From Borreliella chilensis (GTDB lineage Bacteria > Spirochaetota > Spirochaetia > Borreliales > Borreliaceae): a DNA stretch of 64,000 nucleotides. Below, in pieces: positions 37,480 through 46,375 of the stretch. Each line of letters opens with the position of its first letter. Within the stretch, counting starts at the first letter, position 1. The translations under genes were made by a program, and so were the position numbers. The DNA lies in NCBI GenBank assembly GCA_000808095.1, contig CP009910.1:496001-560000 (forward strand), in the 5' to 3' direction. The notes under the pieces are model-generated. The model did no database searches, had not been told where the DNA came from, and was given only the letters and a program-made list of their open reading frames with translations.

Positions 37480-39294
37480 ATGAAGGGGTTTTTAAGGGTA
37501 GGAGCTTTTAATTTATTGCTTGGTGCTTTAATATTATTTATTGTTATTTTTTTGCAATTTAGGAATTTAAACTTAAATGTTTTTTTTTTAAAAGATTTGA
37601 AATTAGAAGTAAATAATAAGGTTGAAAATAGTGAGTATATTTTAAATGATGTTGTTGTTAATGTTAGGGGACTTAAGATATTTTTGTCTAAGCTTAACCC
37701 ACTTGTTGTTTTAGAAACAGAGCTTAATCTTTTTCCCATCTCTTATAAAGTTCAAGACACGGGTATTTATGTTTATTTTCAGAATAATATTTTTCTAGGG
37801 TTTTTATTTGATTCTGAAAATAATTTTAGTATTGAATCAAATCTTTCTAAGGGCTTTTTGTTAAGCTATGAGCTTGAAGATCATTATGAAGTTTTATTAG
37901 ACAAGACTATTTCAATAAGACAAAGGGATTTGGAATATAAAGTTTTTTTAGGAGAAAATGTAAAGATGAGAGAAAAAGATATCTTAATTTCTCCTCAAGG
38001 AACATTTAAAATTGGAAATGCTATTAAATATATTATCGATTCACCAAAGAAAAATATTTCAAATTCTATTACAGAGAGCAGTCAAACTAATATATTAGAC
38101 TATTCTATTATGTATTCAAGGATTGAAGAGGTAGATAATAAAATTTTTAATGCTACTTTAAATGGTTTTAGACAAAATGCCTATGATTCTTGGAACAATC
38201 CTGTTAATTTTAATGTTTCAAAGGGAGGTTGGCTTAAATACGGTGTTTATAGCTTTGATGAGAATTTAATGGTTTGTCTTTTAGCAGAGTCTTTAATTAG
38301 AGGGGATCATGAATCAATATTTTTAAAATTAGATTCTCTGTTGGTTAAAAATGAGCATAAACTTACTCATTTAAGTCTAAATTATTATGCTAATTCAGAT
38401 CAAATAGATAAATTTTTTTCTTATTTATCAAGAAATAAAACTTTTATTGACTCTCTTGAGCAAGATAGACTTTTAGTTTATTTTAAAGAAGATCCTCGTC
38501 TTTTGGAAAAAATTTTTTTATCAGAAAACGCTTCTAAGTTGGATAGTGCTTTAAACCTTCTAAAAGATTCAAAAAAAATGTTAAGCTCTAATCTTGATTT
38601 TAGCCAAACTTATAACATTCTCTCTAATTATCTTACATTTCTTAAGATTAGTAATGAGGATTTTGTTTATTTAAATTTCAAAAAGGAACTTTATAGATTT
38701 GTATTCACTTTATTTGGTGTTACAGATAAAGGAAAGGTGTATATTTTAAATAATAGTAGTAATTCATCCGATGTTGTTGAATATGCACTAAAGATTTCTG
38801 GAATTCTTAAAAGAATAGCATTTTATTTGAAAGATGATTTAATATTAAGGCTTTCATTTAATGTTATTTATTATTCTTTAGTGAGTGATTATGTCAAGGG
38901 AATTCCTTATGAGAGCTATTATTTTGATATTATTGATAATGAATACATGCCTCGATTTATTTTTATTTCTAGCCATGGATCTACCAGGTGGATATATGTT
39001 GCTTCTAGGATTTTAAATCGTGAAATTACTGATACCAAAGTTCTAATTAACTTTGATCAAGAGGTTAATTATTCAAGCTATTTATTTTTTGGAAATATTT
39101 TAAATCCAACTTTAGTTAGATTTAGAGAAATCGATTGGTTTACAGATTATAAGTTTTACATATATTCTGATGGTTGGAGGTATTATCCTTTGAATAAAGT
39201 ATTGGTTATTAAAGCAACGCCAAAGAAAAATAAGGCTTTAAATCTTTTATTAAGATTTGACAAAATTTCAAGAAAAATAAATATTTATGAATAA
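37480..39294 (+). CDS. Hypothetical membrane-anchored protein
   Basis: A 604-residue protein I cannot assign. An N-terminal hydrophobic segment (about residues 9-26) suggests a signal anchor or signal peptide; the rest is soluble, with many Tyr, Phe and Asn and a beta-rich look at both ends. Near the end are RFIFISSHGSTRWIYVASR and WYP-free aromatic strands. Its start has no SD and lies directly after a promoter. It overlaps coaX by 8 nt, so both are probably transcribed together. Confidence 0.85.
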   Translation: MKGFLRVGAFNLLLGALILFIVIFLQFRNLNLNVFFLKDLKLEVNNKVENSEYILNDVVVNVRGLKIFLSKLNPLVVLETELNLFPISYKVQDTGIYVYFQNNIFLGFLFDSENNFSIESNLSKGFLLSYELEDHYEVLLDKTISIRQRDLEYKVFLGENVKMREKDILISPQGTFKIGNAIKYIIDSPKKNISNSITESSQTNILDYSIMYSRIEEVDNKIFNATLNGFRQNAYDSWNNPVNFNVSKGGWLKYGVYSFDENLMVCLLAESLIRGDHESIFLKLDSLLVKNEHKLTHLSLNYYANSDQIDKFFSYLSRNKTFIDSLEQDRLLVYFKEDPRLLEKIFLSENASKLDSALNLLKDSKKMLSSNLDFSQTYNILSNYLTFLKISNEDFVYLNFKKELYRFVFTLFGVTDKGKVYILNNSSNSSDVVEYALKISGILKRIAFYLKDDLILRLSFNVIYYSLVSDYVKGIPYESYYFDIIDNEYMPRFIFISSHGSTRWIYVASRILNREITDTKVLINFDQEVNYSSYLFFGNILNPTLVRFREIDWFTDYKFYIYSDGWRYYPLNKVLVIKATPKKNKALNLLLRFDKISRKINIYE

Positions 39295-40075
39295 GCATTT
39301 ATTAGCAGAATTGGTAATTGATATTGGTAATACTAGTATTGCTTTTGCCTTATTTAAAGATAATAAAATTAATTTATTTATTAAAATGAAAACAAACCTT
39401 ATGTTAAGGTATAATGATATTTATGGTTTTTTTGAAGAAAATTTTGATTTTAACATAAATAAAGTTTTTATAAGCAGTGTTGTTCCTGTTCTTAACAATG
39501 TATTTGAAAATGTAATTTTTTCTTTTTTTAAGATAAAGCCTTTGTTTATTAGCTTTGATTTAAATTATGATTTAACATTTAATCCTTACAAAAGTGATAA
39601 ATTTTTATTAGGCTCAGATGTTTTTGCTAATCTTGTTTCTTCTATTGAAAATTATTCATTTGAAAATGTTTTGGTAGTGGATCTTGGGACAGCTTGTACT
39701 ATTTTTGCTGTTAGCAGGCAGGATGGAATACTTGGAGGCCTTATTAATTCTGGTCCGTTGATAAATTTTAATTCTTTATTAGATAATGCTTATCTTTTAA
39801 GGGAATTTTCTATTAGCACTCCAAGTAATCTTTTAGAGAAAACTACATCTGGTAGTGTAAACAGTGGTTTGTTTTATCAATACAAATATTTGATAGAGGG
39901 TGTTTGTCGCGATATTAGTAAGATATATGCAAAAGAATTTAATTTAATAATTACTGGAGGTAATGCAAACCTGATTTTGCCATTAATTGAGGTTGAGTTT
40001 ATTTTTAATATTTATTTAACCGTAGAGGGTATTAGAATTTTGGGAAATTCTATTAGCTCTAAGGTTGTTAATTGA
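39287..40075 (+). CDS. coaX: Type III pantothenate kinase
   Basis: CoaX phosphorylates pantothenate, the first step of coenzyme A synthesis. The 262-residue protein has the ASKHA-fold motifs: VIDIGNTSIAFAL (phosphate 1), FISSVVP, GSDVFANLVS, VVDLGTACTIFAV and GGLINSGPLI. Type III kinases need a monovalent cation and are not feedback-inhibited by CoA. The ATG at 39287 overlaps the unknown gene. CoaE for the last CoA step is also in this window. Confidence 0.94.
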   Translation: MNKHLLAELVIDIGNTSIAFALFKDNKINLFIKMKTNLMLRYNDIYGFFEENFDFNINKVFISSVVPVLNNVFENVIFSFFKIKPLFISFDLNYDLTFNPYKSDKFLLGSDVFANLVSSIENYSFENVLVVDLGTACTIFAVSRQDGILGGLINSGPLINFNSLLDNAYLLREFSISTPSNLLEKTTSGSVNSGLFYQYKYLIEGVCRDISKIYAKEFNLIITGGNANLILPLIEVEFIFNIYLTVEGIRILGNSISSKVVN

Positions 40076-40096
40076 AATATTTATTTTTATAAAGTT

Positions 40097-41044
40097 TTAA
40101 ATTTTTTTGTTAAATAAATTCGGGAAATTTTTTGTGTGTTGATTAAAATTATCTAAAATTATTGTAATTTCTTTGTATGCTTCCTCGTTAATTTCTGCTT
40201 TAAATGAATTCAAGTTTGATTCTATATAATTTTCTTTGCTAAAACCCACTATAAATCCGGTTAATTTTGTTTTTTTAAGCCATGAATATGTTAATTCTAA
40301 AATTGTTAAATTATTTTTTTTTGCTATTTTTTCAAGTTTATTTATAGTTTCTAAAGTATAAGGCCAAATTTCTTTTTTAAAAAGTATCAATTTTTCTATT
40401 CTAGTATCATTAAATTTGTTTTTATTTTGTATATTAACTTTAGATAAAAGCCCTTGAGCAATTGTTGAATATGATATGGTGACAATATTATTTTTTTCGC
40501 AGTAAGGAATTACATCTTTTTCTTTATTTCTAAATAGGGGATTATATCCTATTTGGTTTATGTCAATTTTGCAAACTTTTTTTATGCTTTGCATGTGTGG
40601 GATTTCAAAATTACTTACACCCACATATTTTATTTTTTCTTTCATTCTCATTTCTTCAAGAAATGATGCGATTGGTCTTAAATCGAAATCGTTTTTAGGC
40701 CAGTGTATATAGTAAATGTCTATATAATCGGTTTTTAAATTTTCAAGACTTTCATTGAAGTTCTTTTTATAGTCTGAAATTTCCATTGGGTAGCATTTAC
40801 TTGCAAGTAAAATATTTTCTCTTATTTTTGGATCCTTTGATATTATCTCACCAATTATTTTTTCTGAAATCCCATTTCCGTAAGCTCTAGCAGTATCAAT
40901 ATTTCTAATTCCGTTATCATATGCTTTTTTTAAAATTTTTTTAGCGGTTTCTTTTTCAACCTGTTTAAAATATCCTCCTCCAAATTGCCAAGACCCTAAT
41001 ATTAGCTTGCTGTAATTATTTATTTTTTCTTTGAGGTTGTTCAT
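40097..41044 (-). CDS. Aldo/keto reductase
   Basis: A 315-residue NAD(P)H-dependent oxidoreductase of the AKR (beta/alpha)8 family. The catalytic tetrad is visible: Asp and Tyr in RNIDTARAYGNG, Lys in LASKCYP and His in YYIHWPK. ATG 41044 was chosen because AAGGAAA lies just upstream; the frame extends to an ATG at 41068 that contains this SD. Substrate unknown. It is convergent with coaX and downstream of the DUF2400 gene. Confidence 0.92.
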   Translation of the reverse strand: MNNLKEKINNYSKLILGSWQFGGGYFKQVEKETAKKILKKAYDNGIRNIDTARAYGNGISEKIIGEIISKDPKIRENILLASKCYPMEISDYKKNFNESLENLKTDYIDIYYIHWPKNDFDLRPIASFLEEMRMKEKIKYVGVSNFEIPHMQSIKKVCKIDINQIGYNPLFRNKEKDVIPYCEKNNIVTISYSTIAQGLLSKVNIQNKNKFNDTRIEKLILFKKEIWPYTLETINKLEKIAKKNNLTILELTYSWLKKTKLTGFIVGFSKENYIESNLNSFKAEINEEAYKEITIILDNFNQHTKNFPNLFNKKI

Positions 41045-41128
41045 AGATTTTCCTTTTTTTGTGGTCATTTGATATTTTTGTCTTAATAATTAAGTATTTC
41101 TTATTTTAAAGTCTTTGTAAATAAAATT

Positions 41129-41938
41129 TTATAATTTGTTAATATTTTTTAGTAATTTGGTTTTATTAAAATTTCTATTTATTCCAAATCTAGTTAAAGA
41201 AAAGTCGTATTTTACAGGATCTTCTTTGTTTTCTTTTGAAAAATAGCTTGTAATTTTTATCGCTTTTTTGAGATTTACGTTTTTTATTTCTTTAATTTTA
41301 AATAGTTTTGAGGCAATATTTGTCATATGAGTATCCATTGGTACTATAAGCTTATTAGGATTAAATGTATTCCAAATGCCTAAATCAACGTCATCTCTGC
41401 GAATCATCCATCTTAAGAATAAAAAAAGTCTTTTGCAAGAACTTCCCTTTGAAGGTTTTGGGAGTAGCATTCCAAATTCTTTTCCATTTATTTTTTCCAT
41501 ATGCCTTATTAATTCATCTATACTGAGTATAAAATTTTGGTTTTTAGAATAAATACTGTAAAGAAGATTTTCAAGTGTATGATGTTGTTCTTTTATTATT
41601 TTTAGAGTGTAAAGTAGTCTTACAATGTCTTCTTCTTTAAAAAATCTATAAACAAACCCTTTATATATTTCTTTTAAGTCTTTTTCGTTTAGTAGCTGAA
41701 GCTTCTCGGACGGAGACTTGCCAAGTGGTTTAAGTATCCTCTCTATTGCTTCTAAAATTTTTTCTACCCTTCCAAGTGATAATGAAGAACTAATCAAGCC
41801 CACAAGTTCAATGTCTTCTTTATTTTTATACCTATATAAAAATTCTAAAGGATCGGGGTGTATAAATTTTTTTTTATTGTATTTTGAATATATCTTTTCT
41901 AGAAACTCATATAGTGAGCTTTTAGCTTTTATTTGCAT
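41129..41938 (-). CDS. DUF2400 (TIGR02757) family protein
   Basis: The 269-residue protein matches what I know of the TIGR02757/DUF2400 family: DPLEFLYRYKNKEDIELVGL near the start, SLSLGRVEKIL, then LFLFLRWMIRRDDVDLGIW and a C-terminal LIVPMDTHMTNIASKL. The family is structurally related to helix-hairpin-helix DNA glycosylases in some annotations, but I cannot confirm a function. The gene start overlaps the glucosaminidase gene by 17 nt. Confidence 0.82.
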   Translation of the reverse strand: MQIKAKSSLYEFLEKIYSKYNKKKFIHPDPLEFLYRYKNKEDIELVGLISSSLSLGRVEKILEAIERILKPLGKSPSEKLQLLNEKDLKEIYKGFVYRFFKEEDIVRLLYTLKIIKEQHHTLENLLYSIYSKNQNFILSIDELIRHMEKINGKEFGMLLPKPSKGSSCKRLFLFLRWMIRRDDVDLGIWNTFNPNKLIVPMDTHMTNIASKLFKIKEIKNVNLKKAIKITSYFSKENKEDPVKYDFSLTRFGINRNFNKTKLLKNINKL

Positions 41939-42536
41939 TATTATATTCTAATAGTTCTAATAATATTTTTTTAAGCTTTTTGTCGTATAACTTATCTTTT
42001 GCCCATTTTCCAGTTAAATCATATATTGTTGGAGCAGACCCTCTTTTAACAAGGTAAAATCTAGGATCAACCATATTTGAGTTGATATTTTTTTTTGATG
42101 CATAAGCTTTTAAATGTTGGATATGAGCTTTAATTCCTTCTGTGATATTGGAAAAAGAATTTCCTTTTGTAAGATTATTGGTAGCGCCTATTCCTGAAAA
42201 ATTGTGTTGTTCTTTTGAGACTATGCCATTAAATTTTAGTGCTCCTGTTTCTAGTAACATTTGGGCATAGGCAATGTCATAATTAATCCCTTCAATCAAA
42301 GATTCGTCTATATAGGTTTTAGCAATGGTACTTACGTAGTTTTTGTCAAGTTCTGGATTTATTTCTAGAGTATATTTTACAAGGTCTTCCAATTGAGTTT
42401 TTCCTTTGCTTATTAAAAAGGGAATATATTTTTCTTTTTGTATTTCAGTACTTATTTCTATTATCTCTTCATTACTATGAGCTTTATTTGCTAGAAAGAT
42501 GTTGACCATTGCAAATAGCAAGAATTTTTTTATCAT
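41922..42536 (-). CDS. Secreted peptidoglycan N-acetylglucosaminidase, GH73-like
   Basis: The 204-residue protein has a signal peptide (about residues 1-21, MIKKFLLFAMVNIFLANKAHS) and a glucosaminidase domain: IAYAQMLLETGALKF with the likely catalytic Glu96, and KEQHNFSGIGATNN. Such enzymes cut the glycan strands of peptidoglycan in the periplasm. It lies between an integral membrane protein (2 nt upstream) and the DUF2400 gene (17-nt overlap), so the three probably form an operon. Confidence 0.87.
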   Translation of the reverse strand: MIKKFLLFAMVNIFLANKAHSNEEIIEISTEIQKEKYIPFLISKGKTQLEDLVKYTLEINPELDKNYVSTIAKTYIDESLIEGINYDIAYAQMLLETGALKFNGIVSKEQHNFSGIGATNNLTKGNSFSNITEGIKAHIQHLKAYASKKNINSNMVDPRFYLVKRGSAPTIYDLTGKWAKDKLYDKKLKKILLELLEYNNANKS

Positions 42537-42538
42537 TA

Positions 42539-43834
42539 TTATTTTTCCTCTTCAATAAATTTATTAATTTCGGTAACTATAGAATTAAATTTTGATAACA
42601 TCGAGTTTTTATTTTTTAAAAAATTAAAACTTTTTAAATAGTTCCTGCTAAAAATAAAATCAGAAATTTCTGCAATATTGTTTATGTTTATTAGCTTTAT
42701 GGAGTTTATATTAGTGGTTTTTATATGGAGTTCCTTTTCATTTTCTTTGAGAATTAGTTGTAAATTTTTTAAATTTCTTATTGTTTGCGGTTTTCCTCCT
42801 ATATTGATATATTTTGCTATATTTGCGTTTCTTGCAAGGATAGAATTGGCAATATTTGCTTGATTTCCCAATGTAATTAACGTTAGTTTATTAAGATTCA
42901 TTTTTGAATTTAAAAATTTTAAATTTTGGCTTGATTTTGCTAGCTCAATAATGTTTTGAATATCATTTTCAGTAGATGCGATATCAGCTTTTTCATTAAG
43001 GATATTGATAGGTTCAATTAAATAGCTAATGCTTTTGTTGATTACATAGCTAAATATACTTTTATGGCTATTTTTAACAAAATCGTATCTTTTCATAGAT
43101 TTATATTTTGGTGAATATAAATAAACAATCTTTCCTTTCTTAACAAGGCTACTGATTAGGGATTTAAACATTGAATCGTGAGAATAATAGGGAAGTATGA
43201 GTAAAATAGAATCAAATAGTTTTTGGTTATTGCTAATAAAGGCTTGTTTATACATGTTGTTGTTTTTAGGTAAATAATTCATTTCGTTTATGAAAAAAGG
43301 ATTAAATTTATACAAAAGAAATGGATTTTGTTTTTTTAGACCCAATGTTGAGCTTACGGGGTACCAAATCGATAAGTTTAAATCGTTTTTGTAATCTTTA
43401 ATTCTTGTGAATCCGATTTGATAGTTGTTGTTTTTATCTTCAGGATAATTAACAAAAAGTGCTAAGTATGAAAAAATAGTTGCAATAATAACTGTTAAAA
43501 TAGCAGGAATTACAAGTGTTGTTTTTATCAAAATTGAAAGAAATATTCCTTTTGCCTGTTTTGTAGATTTGCTATTATTACTTCGTCTTCTTCTATTTAC
43601 TATTGTTTGTATGTTTTTGAGGAAAGTGATTACCATAAAGATTAAGAATATAATGCCAATATATAACATGATTGGCCTGATTTCTGTAAAGTATAAAATT
43701 ATTACAAAAAATGTACCTGGTAATATTATGAAGTAGTCTTCATAAGTAAATTCTTTTTTAAAATTAAATAAATTTACTATTAAAAATATACTAAAGCTAG
43801 TTAAGAAAATGAGTTCATAAATTTGCGTATCCAT
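42539..43834 (-). CDS. Membrane protein with PAF-acetylhydrolase-like domain
   Basis: The 431-residue protein starts with about four to five membrane helices (residues 1-125) and continues into a soluble domain whose strands (IGFTRIKDYKNDLNLSIWYP, SILLILPYYSHD) resemble platelet-activating-factor acetylhydrolase-type alpha/beta hydrolases. The place of the nucleophile elbow (usually GHSxG) reads LITLGNQAN, with no serine, so it is probably not a serine hydrolase. The function is unknown. First gene of the minus-strand group. Confidence 0.65.
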   Translation of the reverse strand: MDTQIYELIFLTSFSIFLIVNLFNFKKEFTYEDYFIILPGTFFVIILYFTEIRPIMLYIGIIFLIFMVITFLKNIQTIVNRRRRSNNSKSTKQAKGIFLSILIKTTLVIPAILTVIIATIFSYLALFVNYPEDKNNNYQIGFTRIKDYKNDLNLSIWYPVSSTLGLKKQNPFLLYKFNPFFINEMNYLPKNNNMYKQAFISNNQKLFDSILLILPYYSHDSMFKSLISSLVKKGKIVYLYSPKYKSMKRYDFVKNSHKSIFSYVINKSISYLIEPINILNEKADIASTENDIQNIIELAKSSQNLKFLNSKMNLNKLTLITLGNQANIANSILARNANIAKYINIGGKPQTIRNLKNLQLILKENEKELHIKTTNINSIKLININNIAEISDFIFSRNYLKSFNFLKNKNSMLSKFNSIVTEINKFIEEEK

Positions 43835-43856
43835 AAAAATAATTTTTCCTTAAGTA

Positions 43857-43884
43857 ATTATAAGCATAAAAGCGTTTTTTCCAA
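43857..43884 (-). promoter_or_regulatory. Promoter for the membrane protein - glucosaminidase group
   Basis: Minus strand: TTGGAA (43884-43879), 16-nt spacer, TATAAT (43862-43857). The -10 is a perfect consensus. It lies about 23 nt before the start codon at 43834, with AAGGAAAA between. Confidence 0.6.
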
Positions 43885-43969
43885 AATAGTTTATAAAATT
43901 GCTTATTAAATAATGTTTTTAAAATTGAATTTTAGATTTAAGCGTTTTTTTGATTAATGGAGACTGTTT

Positions 43970-43998
43970 TTGTTTAATTTGGAATACTGTGTTAAAAT
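43970..43998 (+). promoter_or_regulatory. Promoter for the PhnP-like gene
   Basis: TTGTTT (43970-43975) and TAAAAT (43993-43998) with a 17-nt spacer, followed by AAAGG (44017-44021) and the ATG at 44031. Confidence 0.5.
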
Positions 43999-44030
43999 AA
44001 ATTATGTTTACAGACGAAAGGTAGTAGCAT

Positions 44031-44792
44031 ATGGTTGGAACCTTTTTAGGAACAGGTGCTTCAAGTGGTGTTCCTATGTTGAATTGTAGCTGTAGAGTCT
44101 GTACTTCAAGTTTTAGCAAAAATAAAAGATTGAGAAGTTCTTTTTTTCTTAGTTTGTCTTCGGGTATCAAATTATTGATTGATACAGGCCCTGATATTAG
44201 GCAACAACTTTTAAGAGAGAATATAGATAAGCTTGATTTAGTTCTTTACACACATGAGCATTACGATCATATTATGGGTTTTGATGATATTAAATTTTAT
44301 ACAAGAGATGCTCCTTTAAACATTTATGCTAGAGATACTACAATGGTTCATATAATGAACGCTTTTGCGCATAATTTTTCATCCAAACCCTCTGTAAGTG
44401 GAAAAGCAGATATTATTCCTAATGTGGTCCGAGATTTTGAGCCCATTTTTTTTAAAGGTCTAAAAATAGTTCCAATTCCTTTGATTCATGGAGAGATAGT
44501 TAGTTTAGGTTATAGGATAGGCAATCTAGCGTATCTGACTGATGTTAAATTTATTCCAAAAGCTTCTTATGAATATTTAAAAAATTTAGATCTATTAATA
44601 ATAGATTCTATGAGGATTAAGCCCCATCCCGCTCATCTTAATTTTTCAGAGGCTGTTTGTGAGGTAAAAAAAATTAATCCTAAAATTTCTTACTTTACGC
44701 ATATTGCACACGATATAATGCATGAGGAATTTGATTATTTAGGAAAAGACAATATCTATCTAGCTTATGACGGATTAAAGATTTATATTTGA
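44031..44792 (+). CDS. PhnP-like metallo-beta-lactamase-fold hydrolase
   Basis: The 253-residue protein begins FLGTGASSGVPML and has a Cys cluster (CSCRVC) as in PhnP, then the metal motif THEHYDH (HxHxDH) and later histidines (IPLIHGEI, THIAHD). PhnP hydrolyses cyclic phosphodiesters in the phosphonate pathway, but no other phn genes are nearby, so a nucleotide or RNA phosphodiesterase role is as likely. Divergent from the membrane-protein operon. Confidence 0.88.
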   Translation: MVGTFLGTGASSGVPMLNCSCRVCTSSFSKNKRLRSSFFLSLSSGIKLLIDTGPDIRQQLLRENIDKLDLVLYTHEHYDHIMGFDDIKFYTRDAPLNIYARDTTMVHIMNAFAHNFSSKPSVSGKADIIPNVVRDFEPIFFKGLKIVPIPLIHGEIVSLGYRIGNLAYLTDVKFIPKASYEYLKNLDLLIIDSMRIKPHPAHLNFSEAVCEVKKINPKISYFTHIAHDIMHEEFDYLGKDNIYLAYDGLKIYI

Positions 44793-44812
44793 TTTAAATT
44801 TAGAGAGGATTT

Positions 44813-45580
44813 ATGAAAATAATTTCATGGAATGTAAATGGAATTAGAGCTGTTTTAAAGAAAGGTTTTCTTGATTTTGTAAAAGAATATATTCCAGATA
44901 TTTTATGTATTCAAGAAATTAAAGCTTTAAGAGAGCAGTTGCCAAAGGATCTAATTCTTGAAAATTATTATTCTTATTTTTCAAAGTCAAAAATTAAGGG
45001 TTACAGCGGTGTTTGCATTTACTCCAAGGTTAAGCCTATTGCTGTAAATTTACTTGGGGAAGAGGTTTTTGATAATGAAGGTAGAGGTCTTATAGCATAC
45101 TATGATAATTTTGTATTGATTAACGGCTATTTTCCCAATTCTCAAGCTTTAAGAAGAAGACTTGCTTATAAGCTTGATTTTTTATCTTATGTTGAGAATC
45201 TTATAGGTTCTCTTGTAAACAGTGGTAAAAATGTAGTGATTTGTGGTGATTTTAATATTGCTCATACTGAGATTGATCTTATTAATCCCAGTTCTAATAG
45301 GGATTCTCCCGGGTATTACATTGAAGAAACCACTTGGCTAGATAGTTTTTTGAATAAAGGATATGTGGACACATTTAGAATATTTAATAAGGAACCTGGT
45401 TATTATACTTGGTGGAGCTATAGAACAAAAGCTAGGGAAAGAAATATGGGTTGGAGAATTGATTATTTTGTTGTTAATGAACTTTTTAAGAGGAATGTTG
45501 AAAAATCTTTAATTTTAGACAAAGTAATGGGCAGCGATCATTGTCCTGTTTTTTTAGAGTTGTCTGATTTAGTTAAATAA
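44813..45580 (+). CDS. exoA: Exodeoxyribonuclease III / AP endonuclease
   Basis: This enzyme cleaves DNA at abasic sites and removes 3' blocks in base-excision repair. The 255-residue protein has all family motifs: SWNVNGIRA, IQEIK with the metal-binding Glu, NGYFPNSQ, ICGDFNIAH, WRIDYFVV and GSDHCPVFLEL with the catalytic His. GAGAGGA precedes ATG 44813. It follows the PhnP-like gene by 20 nt. Confidence 0.96.
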   Translation: MKIISWNVNGIRAVLKKGFLDFVKEYIPDILCIQEIKALREQLPKDLILENYYSYFSKSKIKGYSGVCIYSKVKPIAVNLLGEEVFDNEGRGLIAYYDNFVLINGYFPNSQALRRRLAYKLDFLSYVENLIGSLVNSGKNVVICGDFNIAHTEIDLINPSSNRDSPGYYIEETTWLDSFLNKGYVDTFRIFNKEPGYYTWWSYRTKARERNMGWRIDYFVVNELFKRNVEKSLILDKVMGSDHCPVFLELSDLVK

Positions 45581-45595
45581 AGGGAGGAAACTAGG

Positions 45596-46375
45596 TTGTT
45601 GAAAAAAAACATTGCAATTTTTTATTTGATATTTAGAGTTACTTTTAGTTTTGGCATTGATTTGAATAATTTTGATTTTTATCGTAGTCTTGAAAAGAAA
45701 GAATTAATGTTTCTTATTAATTTGCTCAAGAGAGAGCAAATTACTTTAGCAAATGATTGTGTTTTAGAATATATTGAATTCGCTTATAAGGCGTTAAAAG
45801 AAAAGAATGTAAATTTATTATTAAAAAATGATAGAGAATTAGCAGTAGATGGTAATATTAAGCATTTAAGACAATCTGAGGTTTATAATAATGCAAGGCT
45901 TATATTCAACGTTACAAAGGATTTAAATACCTTGATCTATATTGACGGTAAGGATGGGCTTTTAAAGACTTTGGATGGAAGAAATGTGGGATTTAAGGAT
46001 AGCAAGTTTGTTATTTTAGATTCTTTTTTAAATAACGATTTTTATGATAATATGCCAGGTGAATATACAACTATTGAAATTTATAATAAAAGCATTTTAA
46101 TGCCTAATTTAAATAAATTTCTTCTAGATAAGCGCTCAAATCCTTTTGTTTATCTTGAAGATTTTAATAAAAATGTTTATTTAAGTGATATTCCAAAATT
46201 AAGCAAGGAAGAATTGTTATTTTTATTTTATGAACTATTTCCAGTTTCTAAGCTAAAGAGTTTAAAAGATTGGAATGATTTTGGATTTTCATCTATTTTT
46301 AAAGCATTGAATAAAATTTATTCTGAAAAAATAAATTCAAGAAGAGAGAGTGCAAATGTATTATCAAAGAATTAA
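45596..46375 (+). CDS. Hypothetical exported protein
   Basis: The 259-residue protein is unrecognised. It has a signal peptide (about residues 1-19, LKKNIAIFYLIFRVTFSFG) and a charged mature part without obvious motifs. The start is TTG 45596 behind GGGAGG (45582-45587); the next in-frame TTG, 3 nt later, is a slightly poorer fit. Its last 20 bases overlap the start of the M16 protease gene, which suggests coupled expression. Confidence 0.8.
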   Translation: MLKKNIAIFYLIFRVTFSFGIDLNNFDFYRSLEKKELMFLINLLKREQITLANDCVLEYIEFAYKALKEKNVNLLLKNDRELAVDGNIKHLRQSEVYNNARLIFNVTKDLNTLIYIDGKDGLLKTLDGRNVGFKDSKFVILDSFLNNDFYDNMPGEYTTIEIYNKSILMPNLNKFLLDKRSNPFVYLEDFNKNVYLSDIPKLSKEELLFLFYELFPVSKLKSLKDWNDFGFSSIFKALNKIYSEKINSRRESANVLSKN

